From: Locusta migratoria
Taxonomy: Eukaryota > Arthropoda > Insecta > Orthoptera > Acrididae
Assembly: GCA_026315105.1 (NCBI GenBank)
Contig: CM048750.1
Span: 399,893,502-399,957,501, forward strand
Reading direction: 5' to 3'
DNA length: 64,000 bases
How positions within the stretch are numbered: the stretch's first letter is position 1; every line of letters starts with the position of its first letter. Both the position numbers and the translations under genes were made by a program. Below, in pieces: positions 11,286 through 19,250 of the stretch. Below the pieces are notes generated by a model that had not been told where the DNA came from, searched no databases, and saw only the letters and a list, made by a program, of their open reading frames with translations.

Positions 11286-11750
11286 CTATTGGTAAGTCTT
11301 CTTGAGATCCAGTTTTAGGAACTGAACTCTACAAAGATTCACTTCGGTTACACTGTCTTGTGGGATCACTGGATGAGGTGAGAAAGTGTGATCACTTTCG
11401 TAAGCAGTAATAGAGACAGTCGAATTTGCCCAAGCTCCTTTAATATTAAAACGAACGAGTTTACGATGACATGAGTAACTCTTCTCTGCCTCAAAATTAC
11501 GAACAGTCATCTCTTGTTGATCAGTGATTTGTAGTTTTAACTCTTCTATCACTGACTTTGATATAAATGTAGCTTGGCTTCCGCTGTATAGCATACACCG
11601 AGTCAAGCACTTTTGGCCGGTCGGTCCTACGATGCAAACCAGAGCTGTTTGCAGGAATGTGAAATTTCGGGTCATAGCATCGATTTGACTAACAGATGCG
11701 ACATTTATATCATCCCTTGTTGCCTTAAGGGTATCCTGATTTGTGCACAA
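11286..11750 (-). pseudogene. BEL/Pao aspartic protease
   Basis: The 154-codon frame contains MLYSGSQATFISKSVI where Pao proteases have a DSGSQ active site. The catalytic Asp is replaced by Tyr, which should abolish cleavage of the polyprotein. The downstream LVRFNIKG and VSITAYESDH blocks fit the retropepsin fold. A CCHC-like knuckle (CLNRGHKAANC) lies just upstream at about 11790-11840 in a neighbouring frame, marking the Gag-protease junction. A fragment of the RT start follows at 11030-10824. Confidence 0.8.
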
Positions 11751-11759
11751 AGACCTATA

Positions 11760-12439
11760 ATGTGACTTTTTACAGTTAGTGCAAAGTGACTTTCCTTTCT
11801 TCCCACAGTTAGCTGCTTTATGTCCTCTGTTCAGGCATAAGAAACAACGGTTAAATTTTTTAGTGTCTCTCTTCTTTTCGCAACGTTTGTAGCTGTTTTA
11901 CAATCCTGAGCCCAGCGGTCATGAGATTCGCAGAAAACGCAGAACAGTACCGGTTGTTTAGTTACCTTTGTTAACTGTTGCTTGGATTTAGTTTGAACAT
12001 GGAGAGCTGCCGCAGTAGAGGTGTAACTTGATGACGTAGGCGTTATGCAACGGATCTTTCCTGTGGTGAGAGCTGCCTCAACTTCTTCTCCTATAAATTC
12101 AATAAGTTTAAGAATATCACCCTCTGGCATACCTTCACGTTTAACATGTGTGATCCAACGCCGCCACATGTCATCTGGAAATGCTCTAAGTATTTTCGGT
12201 GCAAGCACGTGGCCAAAGACATTTACATCTTCTCTGAGTGCACACAGAGCTTGAATACGGCTATTGCAGTCAATAAAGGTGGAGTTAAGCACACCTGGAA
12301 TCACAAACTGTATTGGCTTAATACTTTCGAGATAATCCAAGTGAGCCTGTATAATTCCATCTTTGTTACCGTAGCGAGCCTTAAGCATCTTCTTTGTCTC
12401 CTCATATGTTTCGGCTGTCACAGTGATACCTTCCACCAA
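11760..12439 (-). pseudogene. BEL/Pao Gag, C-terminal two-thirds
   Basis: The frame 12439-11831 has a helical capsid-type segment (ETYEETKKMLKARYGNKDGI, then DDMWRRWITHVKREG) and a zinc-knuckle-like CVFCESHDRWAQDC. A second knuckle, CLNRGHKAANC, follows after a frameshift near 11830. Pao Gags carry such knuckles for RNA binding. The first residue is not a true start: the frame begins where PLE copy 1 ends (about 12440), so the N-terminal part of Gag is gone. Confidence 0.78.
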
Positions 12440-12451
12440 GCTTAGTGATAT

Positions 12452-12703
12452 CTAATTCTTCCAGAAATTATAGTTTTTTTTTTGTTTTTGTTTTTTTTTG
12501 GGGGGGGGGGGTTGAGTGTGTTTGCTTCTCTTGAGGTGCTCAGGAAAGGCTGAATTATTTTTGGCAGCGCCTTTCTTAGTTAAAAGATGTTCTTGGAACC
12601 TAGTTTTGAAGGCTCGTCCGGTTTGGATAATGGGATTCAGTAGTGATGGTGCTAGGGATGGGGGAGGTGTTCTTTTTAGAGTTTTTTCTGCTGTACATTC
12701 CAT
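12452..12703 (-). pseudogene. PLE copy 1 GIY-YIG endonuclease, catalytic core deleted
   Basis: The frame contains IQTGRAFKTRFQEHLLTKK and LKRSKHTQPPPP, which follow the YIG motif in copy 2. Compared with copy 2 (38696-38893), about 195 bases are missing at about 12632. The lost stretch encodes the GVY motif, the CLQC pair and the YIG lead-in. A single-strand nicking activity is therefore impossible. The proline run corresponds to a G tract at 12499-12511 that is also expanded in copy 2 (about 38560-38574). Confidence 0.78.
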
Positions 12704-13052
12704 CTACCAGGCTAGCCCGGTATCCGTTGGTTCTAGCAATGTGCCTCGGATTAGCAAGTTCTTCGTCAACTGTTCCACTGTTTACAAGATCGCAAAAGTG
12801 ATCGATCATAGAAGGAAAAAAAACTTGCTTTAAAACTGTACAGGTGGCAAGACGTTGAGTGGATCACAGCGTCATTGGTTGTGGGCTTCCTGTAAATAGC
12901 AAATGTGATATGATTGTTGGATAAGGTGAGAGTTAGGTCCAAGTAGTTGATGAAGCAGTCGGATTACATGATCTGATGGGTGAAAATCATTTTTGGATGC
13001 AGACTGCAAAATTCGCTCTAGAGGGATGGTACTTCAGCTGTGGATGCATTAA

Positions 13053-13848
13053 TTATGATGAAAATTTCATCCACATATCTGCAAGAAAAGTGTTTTTTCT
13101 TGCACATAGAAGAGGCTTGAAATAACAGTTTTCAAGGGTGTTCACAAATATATCAGCTAAAAATCCCACAAGGCTGTTTCCCATTGCAAGGCCATCTGTT
13201 TGTTTATAAAGGCTATCATTGAAGGAGAAGTAATTGTATGACCTAATGAGGCAGAGGAGAGAGACGAGCTCGTTAATTTCATCTGGATTTAGTTTGCCAT
13301 TATCTTGATAGGTTGTCAAAGATGATATCTATTGCCTCTTGGGCAGGAACATTAGTGTATAGACTGTTTACGTCGAGAGAAACCAAACAGGCAGAGGATG
13401 GGAAAGATTTGCCTTGTAATTGTTGATTAAAGTTTGTCGGTTGGGAATAAAGTAAGTAGTTTCGAAGGTGCAAAATTCCTTGAGCATTGTTAACATGTAT
13501 TTGGAAATAGGTTCAATAAGGCTGCCTTTATAATCCACAATGCGGCAATTCGGGCAGAGTTTTTTGTGGGGCTTAATATGACAGTGGAGGGTTGGGGTTC
13601 TTTGATTCATGACTGTATTTGTAATGATTATCAGGGCAAATTATATTGGTGCAGTTAACAATGCAGGCTTGTAACTCTTTAACATGAGTCTGTGTTGAAT
13701 CATGGTCAAGCTGTTGGATGGCATTCTCATTAAAAAAGCTAAAAGTTTTGCTAATATAATCATATCTGTAAACAATAACATAATTGTTGCCCTTGTCTGC
13801 AGGGACAATAATGGCTTCATGTTCTTTGAGCTTCTTGTTTATGGACAT
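13053..13848 (-). pseudogene. PLE copy 1 reverse transcriptase
   Basis: Three short frames on the minus strand together cover the finger and palm: KLKEHEAIIVPADKGNNYVI (start), LHCHIKPHKKLCPNCRIVDY, and LYKQTDGLAMGNSLVGFLAD. These are Penelope-type blocks, and the last is the usual motif before the catalytic dyad. Frames are broken near 13573, 13368 and 13320. In the appropriate shifted frame the palm dyad at about 13060-13090 reads YVDE where copy 2 reads YVDD, so a catalytic Asp is lost as well. Confidence 0.85.
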
Positions 13849-14232
13849 GACAGTTTTTTAATCTGTACTGACAGAACTGGAGGACAACTGTCTATCAATT
13901 AATTCACTTGCCTTACATGAGATTTTTAATTTTTCTGCTCTGTCATCAACTGCGCAATTTTTTATTGTTTCACTACCACCATGTATCATTTCAAAAGATT
14001 CATTTCCCGCAAGCTACAAACATCTCTGTATTATTAAGCTGCCACTTGACAAGCCACTCATTCTCGCAGGCATAAATCTCTCCATACCATTTTGTTCAAC
14101 TGTTGCATTTATGTTCCGCAGTTATCAACAACACTACCAGTTGTAAACATGGACCTGCCGCGACAGATTGCTATGGTGAGTTTTATCGTATAAAAAGCAT
14201 TATATTAATTTCCATACTGTAACCCTTTAGTC

Positions 14233-14402
14233 AAATGTTTGTAAAGGTTATGGGACTTAACTGCAGGGTCATCAATCCCTAAACTTACAAACTGCTTATG
14301 AACTAGCTTATAACATCCATGTCCGAGGGCGGATTCGGATCCCCGACGGGGAGTGGCATCGTCGCGTAGTGCCTCAATGTGCTAGGCCTTTCTGCCGTGG
14401 CC
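14233..14402 (-). mobile_element. tRNA-headed SINE in the PLE terminal repeat
   Basis: Flanked by 10-bp direct repeats CCCTTTAGTC at 14223-14232 and 14403-14412. The tRNA-like head lies at the right (minus-strand start: GGCCACGGCAGAAAGGC, with a B-box-like GGATCCGAATCC). The body AGTTTAGGGATTGATGACC and ACTTAAGTCCC-type tail follow, as in the copies at 28815, 29021, 49562 and 53602. About 170 bp. The head is more diverged than in the other copies. Confidence 0.88.
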
Positions 14403-14621
14403 CCCTTTAGTCTCTAGTTATTCTGCTTCAAATAGCTGTTACCTCTTTGCAGGGGGCCAATGACAGAACACAATGGTAAGCTACATCCACCACAGCTTTA
14501 AATAGTTCTGTGACTCCATCTCCGCCCAAGTCAGTCCTGACTTTTCAAAATTTACTCACCTTAGCCATATAGATTTGCTGCCCACCAGGTACACAGACTG
14601 TAATAAAACTTTTGTCTGTTT

Positions 14622-14662
14622 CCAGTCTGATGATGCGCTAACAGCGTGAAACATGTTATTGG
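14622..14662 (+). ncRNA. Hammerhead ribozyme-like motif in PLE terminal repeat (copy 1)
   Basis: In order: stem I strand CCAGT (14622-14626); CTGATGA core (14627-14633); one extra T; stem II GCGC-TAACA-GCGT (14635-14647); GAAA (14648-14651); a self-complementary ACATGT (14651-14656) acting as minimal stem III; a cleavage-site U (14657); and ATTGG (14658-14662), which pairs with CCAGT with one G-U wobble. Type I hammerheads with very short stem III are known from PLE terminal repeats. The extra base before stem II departs from the canonical core, so activity is uncertain. Confidence 0.62.
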
Positions 14663-14763
14663 ATGTAATAAAGTATACTGCAACAGAGACTGTGAATTAT
14701 TTAATTATTCACCACTGTTGCTGCACCAGCTGCCACCACCATCGTGGAATGGAATGAAATGGG

Positions 14764-14862
14764 TGTGTGTGCGCGTGCGCGTGTGTGTGTGTAAAAAGTC
14801 TGTCTACGTGTGTTTGCGTTTGGATATGTGTGAGTGTGTGTGTATTTGTTTACCTTCCTTTT
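14764..14862. repeat. TG/CG-rich microsatellite
   Basis: Alternating purine-pyrimidine runs (GTGTGTGTGCGCGTGCGCGT and later TGTGTGAGTGTGTGTGT) directly beside the PLE end. Such sequence can adopt Z-DNA; that is not testable here. Confidence 0.85.
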
Positions 14863-15060
14863 TTCCCATAAGGTAAGTCCTTCCACTCCTGGGATTGGAA
14901 TGACTCCTTTTCCACTTCCTTAAAACCCATATCCTTACCTTTCTCCTCTCCTTTCTTCCTCTCTTCCTGAAGAAGTGACCAACGGTTGCGAAAGCTTGTA
15001 TGTGTGTTTGTGAGTGATTTTAGTTGTGTCTGTCGACGAGCCTGTCCTTTGGGTAAGTCA
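14863..15060 (+). mobile_element. Short repeat with hammerhead-like core
   Basis: A pyrimidine-rich leader precedes CTGAAGA (14967-14973), one extra A, a GTGACC-AAC-GGTTGC stem with wobbles (14975-14989), GAAA (14990-14993) and the palindrome AGCT (14993-14996). The element tails off into TGTGTTTGTGAGTG and GTCTGTCGACGAGCCTG. The order matches that at 1257-1282 and in the PLE repeats, but stem I does not pair well. Boundaries and target duplications were not resolved. Confidence 0.45.
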
Positions 15061-15099
15061 TCTGTTTTCTTTACAAGACAACTGGTTTTGGCAGTCAAA

Positions 15100-15408
15100 G
15101 GTGTCATCATCTGGTCTCTGATGCAACTGGCATTTATCTGTTTACTATTAAAGCATTCCATGTACTATTTTAAAATTTTACAAATGTATAATCAAATATA
15201 AAAATTTTGTCCTGGCGGAGAGTCAAAAATAAAATAGGGCTCTCAGCCAGTAACAAGTACCATCGTGGTTCTTCTTGTACATCTATTTTATTATTTATGT
15301 TTGACTTTCCACCAGGACAGAACTGTTTTATATTTCACTAGCCTCTGTACAATTTTAAAATAGTATGTGGAGAGCTTTAGAAGTAAACAGAGACCAGAAG
15401 ATGACAAC
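15100..15408. repeat. Foldback (inverted repeat), MITE-like
   Basis: The left arm (about 15100-15237) and right arm (about 15283-15408) are imperfect reverse complements over roughly 125 bases. Shared blocks are TCTGGTCTCTG, CTATTTTAAAATT, TTGTCCTGG and AAAATAAAATAG-like sequence. About 45 bases separate the arms. No coding frame. It is a foldback or MITE-like element, or a local inverted duplication; target duplications were not identified. Confidence 0.8.
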
Positions 15409-16741
15409 CAGTCATACTGCACAAAAAATAAGACAACATATTGCGATCTTGGCATTTATTCATTATATAAGAAAATCACTTCCTACATTATGACAGATTA
15501 AGGGGGAAAAGTAACTTCTGCGATCAGTTTGTAGTGCTGGAACAATTTTAAATATTTCATTTCTAAAAGAATCTACATTTATAAAACATTCACACTATTT
15601 CCTCTTGTTTTTAACGTCCATAATAATGAAACACCCTGCTGGGCCAGAAATGTTTTAATCGCCAGATGCAACAATACACGGACACTGATCAGATAGAATG
15701 CAACTCTCTGGAACCTTACTGTTTGTAGTATTTTAATACATGACATCTTAATCACTACAACTAAAGATTTGTGCCTATACATATTGAGTGGAAAACTTTA
15801 ATGTTTTAATAGCTGAAGCAGGAGGGGCACTTGTATGGTTGAAGAGATAAGTCCCGGCACATAACACTTTAGAAATTAACCAGTACCATCAGGCAGTGTG
15901 GATATTCCTACCCTCACACTGCATCCTTCTGCTTCCCCCTTCTCTCCTTGTTCCAAATTGCTTTCACTGTTGAAGCCACACTCAACAGCCAGAGATAGTG
16001 GTCACATGTGCTTGAGTAGTGCCAGCGCGGTTGAACATGCTATTCTTCTACCGGAGGACCAAAATTTATATATATAGGCCTAAGTGAGATTGTCTTTTCT
16101 ACGTGCCCATCTGCGATACAATGATTATCTTTATGGCGAGTTACAACCTAATGACATTATATTATTAAAACTTACACTAATATTTCACCAGATCTTGTGC
16201 AGTTTTGAGAGTGGTTGTAAGATTTGCTAATCATCTTCAATACCAGCTGATATAAATATAAATAAATAATAGGGATATGACATGATCATACATTATTGCT
16301 AGTAAGTCAGATGAGATTCTTTAATTGGCAGAATAGCAGTTGACAATTGAAACTGCTTATATAGAAATCACTAAACCACTTGTGCATGCCATCTCACAAC
16401 AGGTCTACTACTCAAGTGAGTGGGCCCATACGAAACAGGGCAAAAGTCAGTATTTGGCATAAAACAAAGAAGAGTGGACAAATAGTCACAGGTTTCTTTG
16501 ACTCCTAGATGTTAAAAATCTGAACTGGCAAAAACAAAAGGTTATTGCAAACCTACTTACAAACTTTCAGAAACAATTTTCATTGCTGTATCTAAGAGAC
16601 ATCCTTCATTCTACATATTACTTCTGTGTCCAGATCATGGAGGCAAAAGTAGATCACAGCAATTGCAAAAGCATTGAAGCAGTCATTAATACCATACTCT
16701 ATATACAATTGAAATAAGAAATATTCATGTGGTTTCACATG
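15409..16741. other. Unassigned, AT-rich
   Basis: No sustained frame, repeat or tRNA-like block was recognised. Short open stretches show no family motif. Confidence 0.5.
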
Positions 16742-16785
16742 TGTTGTTGTGGTCTTCAGTCCGAAGACCGGTTTGATGCGGCTCT

Positions 16786-17526
16786 TCACAATACCCTATC
16801 CTGAGGAAACCTCTTCATCTCCACATAAGAACGGCAACCTACATCTGTCTGAATCTGCTTATTGTATCCATCTCTTGGTCTTCCTCTGTGATTTTTACCC
16901 CACACACTTTCCTCTAATGCTAAATTCACAATTCCTTGATGTCTAAGAATGTGTCCTACCAATCTATCCCTTCTTTTAGTCAAGGTATGCCAGAAATTTC
17001 TTTTCTCCCCAATTCTGTTCAGTACCTCCTCATTGGTTACGTGATCCACCCACCTAATCTTCAGCATTCTTCTGTAGCACCATATTTCAAAAGACTCTAT
17101 CCTCTTCCTGTCCACACTGTTTATCGTCCATGTATCACTCCCATACAAGGCAACGCTCCATACAAATGCCTTCAGAAAGGACTTCCTTAGGCTTAAATCA
17201 ATATTCGATGTTAACAAATTTCTCTTTTTCAAAAACGCTTTTCTACCTATTGCCATTCTGCATTTTATATCCTCTGTACTGCGACCATCATTTGTTATTT
17301 TACTGCCCAAGTAACAAATCTCATCTACCTCCTTTATTGCTTCGTTTCCCAATCTAATTCCTTCAGCATCACCTGATTTTCTTACACTGCACTCCATTGC
17401 CCTAGTTTTGCTCTTGTTAATGTTCATCTTATATGCACCTTTCAGCACACTGTCCATTCCTTTCAATTGCTCTTCCAGGTCCTTTGCTGTATCTGACATA
17501 ATTACTATGTCGTCGGCAAAACGCAA
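16786..17526 (-). pseudogene. RTE LINE RT palm dyad and C-terminal region
   Basis: Opens with MRFADDIVIMSD, the FADD form of the YxDD dyad, directly after a frame break. It continues with ICYLGSKITNDGRSTEDIK, WCYRRMLKIRWVDHVTNEEV and RRDRLVGHILRH. These conserved C-terminal blocks are standard for RTE elements with RGRPR near the end. At 246 codons it is one of the cleaner frames. The dyad is intact, but it is separated from the rest of RT. Confidence 0.88.
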
Positions 17527-17629
17527 TGTTTTTTATTCTTCACTCTGAACTTTAATTCCTTCTCCAAATTTCTCCTTGCTTTCCTTTATAGCTTGCTCAA
17601 TGTACAAATTGAATAACAATGGAGAAAGA

Positions 17630-18118
17630 CTACAACCCTGCATCCCTTTCATGCCCTTCAACTCTGACAACCGCTGTCTGGTTTTTGTACAAGTTGTAAA
17701 TAACCTTACGCTCCCTATATTTTACTCCTGCTTGCTTCAGAACTTTAAAGAGCTTATTCCAATCAACATTGTCAAAAGCCTTCTCCAAATCTACAAAAGC
17801 TAGAAATGTAGGTTTGCCTTTTCTTAACCTATCTTCTAGGATAAGCCATAAAGTGAGTACTGCCTCCCAAGTTCCTACTTGTCTCCTGAACTCAAACTGA
17901 TCTTCCCCGAGGTTGGCTTCTACCAGCTTTTCCATCCTTCTGTATATAATTCGTGTTAATATTTTGCAACCATGACTTATTAAACTGATGGTTCTGTAGT
18001 TTTCACATCTGTCTGCACCTGCTTTCTTTGGAATGGGGATTATAACATTTTTGTTAAAGTCTGAGGGTACTTCGCCTGTCTCATACATCTTACACACCAG
18101 GTGAAACAGGTTTGTCAT
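17630..18118 (-). pseudogene. RTE LINE reverse transcriptase, fingers and early palm
   Basis: The frame has NVIIPIPKKAG, ENYRTISLISHGCKI, and the palm A motif AFVDLEKAFDNVDW, then a YNLYKNQTAVVRVEG block. This covers RT motifs 1 to about 4. The next block (the GxSxGxxLSP region) falls in the break between 17630 and 17527. The linker at 18592-18182 precedes it in another frame. Confidence 0.86.
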
Positions 18119-18527
18119 GGCTGGTTCTCCCAGAGACTTCAGTAGCTCTGAGGGAATATCATCTACTCCAGGGGCCTTGTTTCAACTTAGCTCTTTCAGG
18201 GCTCTGTCAAATTCTTCTCTCAGTACAGTATTTCCTATTTCATCTTCATATACATCCTCTTCCCTTCCTACAATATTGTCTCGAAGTTCATTTCCTTTGT
18301 AGAGCCCCTCTATATACCCTTTCCACCTTTCAGCTTTCCCTTCTTTGCTGAGAACTGGTTTTCCATCAGTGTCCTTGATATTCATAGAGCTGTTTTTCTT
18401 ATCTCTAAATGTTTCTTTTATTTTCCTGTAGGCTGTATCTATTTTTCCCCTATTTATACATTCTTCTACATCCTTACATTTGCCTTCTAGCCACTCCTGC
18501 TTAGTCATTTTGCACTTCCTGTCAATC

Positions 18528-19240
18528 TCATTTCTTAGTCGTCTGTACTCCATTTTGCCTTTTTCCATTTTTATATTTTCTCCTTTCATCAATTAAATTT
18601 AGTATCTCCTGTGATATCCAAGGATTTTTTGTAGGTCTTGCCTTCCTACCTATTTTGTCTTCTGCTACCTTAACTATTTCATCTCTCAATTTTACCCATT
18701 CCTCCTCTACTGTTTTATTTTCCCCCGTTTCTGTCAATTGTTGCCTAAAGCTCCCTCTGAAATTCTTAAGAACCTCAGGTTCCTTCAATTTATCCAGGTC
18801 CCATCTCCTTATTTTCCTACCTTTTTGTAGTTTCTTCAGTTTCAGCCTACAGTTCATAAACAACAAGTTATGGTCAGAGTCTATATCTTCCCCTGGGTAT
18901 GTCTTACACTGTAAAACCTGGTTCCGAAATCTATGTCTTACCATTATAAAATCTATCTGGTATCTCCCAGTGTCTCCTGGTCTCTTCCACGTATACAACC
19001 TTCTTTTGTGATTCTTGAATCAGGTGCTTGTTATAACTAAATTGTTCCGTACAATATTCTACCAGGTGGCTTCCTCTTTCATTCCTTTTGCCCAGACCAT
19101 ATTCACCTACTATCTTCCCTTCCCTTGTCCTACTACCGAATTCCAGTCTCCCATAACAATTAAGTTTTCCTCTCCCTTAATTGTCTGAATAATTTCCTTT
19201 AGCTCCTCATATATTTCTTCGATTTCCTCATCATCGGCAG
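18528..19240 (-). pseudogene. RTE LINE AP-endonuclease domain, partial
   Basis: Decayed frame 19240-19000 reads GKIVGEYGLGKRNERGSHL and then, in the open frame from 18998, YTWKRPGDTGRYQIDFIMV and DIDSDHNLLFMNCRLKLKKL. The SDH motif is the catalytic His region of the exonuclease-endonuclease-phosphatase fold. The N-terminal half, with its Asn and Glu residues, is absent. Confidence 0.82.
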
Positions 19241-19250
19241 AGCTACATCA

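Larger units (their letters stand above)
7650..12440 (-). mobile_element. BEL/Pao LTR retrotransposon, 5'-truncated
   Basis: The domain order on the minus strand is Gag (12439-11760), aspartic protease (11750-11286), RT-RNase H (10857-9382), zinc-binding and core integrase (9385-8373), integrase C-terminus (8294-7864), then the start of an LTR at 7863. This order and the motifs are typical of BEL/Pao. The polyprotein is broken by several frameshifts. The 5' LTR, primer site and start of Gag are absent because PLE copy 1 abuts at about 12440. Three catalytic positions are changed (see the protease and integrase entries), so the copy is dead. Confidence 0.92.
12441..14755 (-). mobile_element. 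Penelope-like element copy 1, rearranged
   Basis: Coding reads on the minus strand: RT at 13848-13053, then a damaged GIY-YIG endonuclease at 12703-12452. Both match the second copy at 37676-39740 closely. On the 5' side (13958-14755) lies a terminal sequence that in copy 2 is found downstream of the coding region, but here it is in the opposite orientation to the coding strand. Penelope-type elements are known to carry terminal repeats in direct or inverted arrangement, so this may be native structure and not a later inversion. A SINE sits inside the terminal repeat. The 3' end is cut at about 12441, against BEL/Pao Gag. Confidence 0.9.
13958..14755 (+). repeat. PLE pseudo-LTR, inverted relative to the coding strand
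   Basis: Apart from the SINE at 14233-14402, this region matches the reverse complement of 37676-38330 throughout. It starts with an ACCATGTATCATTTC block, passes CCACTCATTCTCGCAGGC, and ends at the CTGCCACCACCATCGTGGAA block. Internally, GGTGAGTTTTATC and CCTCTTTGCAGG look like splice donor and acceptor sites; introns are known in Penelope-type elements, but splicing is only inferred here. A hammerhead-like motif lies at 14622-14662. Confidence 0.78.
16742..19250 (-). mobile_element. RTE-clade LINE, 5'-truncated
   Basis: A single minus-strand element runs from endonuclease (about 19240-18600) through a linker (18592-18182) and RT (18118-17630) to the C-terminal region (17526-16786). Its 3' end contains TTGTGGTCTTCAGTCC near 16748. 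The endonuclease block TGRYQIDFIMVRHRFRNQV with PGEDIDSDHNLLF, and the terminal RGRPRDGYNKQIQTDVGC, are typical of RTE (BovB-like) LINEs. The endonuclease N-terminus is missing and there are about three frame breaks, so it cannot move itself. Confidence 0.88.

Noticed and set aside
12146..12445. 99-codon plus-strand frame over BEL/Pao Gag
   Set aside because: The minus-strand frame carries clear Gag motifs; the plus-strand frame has none.
14646..14886. Small proteins over the TG/CG microsatellite
   Set aside because: Low-complexity translation of a simple repeat on both strands.
16480..16740. LINE RT C-terminal fragment on the plus strand
   Set aside because: A short NLNWQKQ-like string suggested RT, but no neighbouring block supports it.
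18112..19011. Plus-strand frames over the RTE LINE
   Set aside because: They are antisense to strong endonuclease and RT motifs and have no domain of their own.
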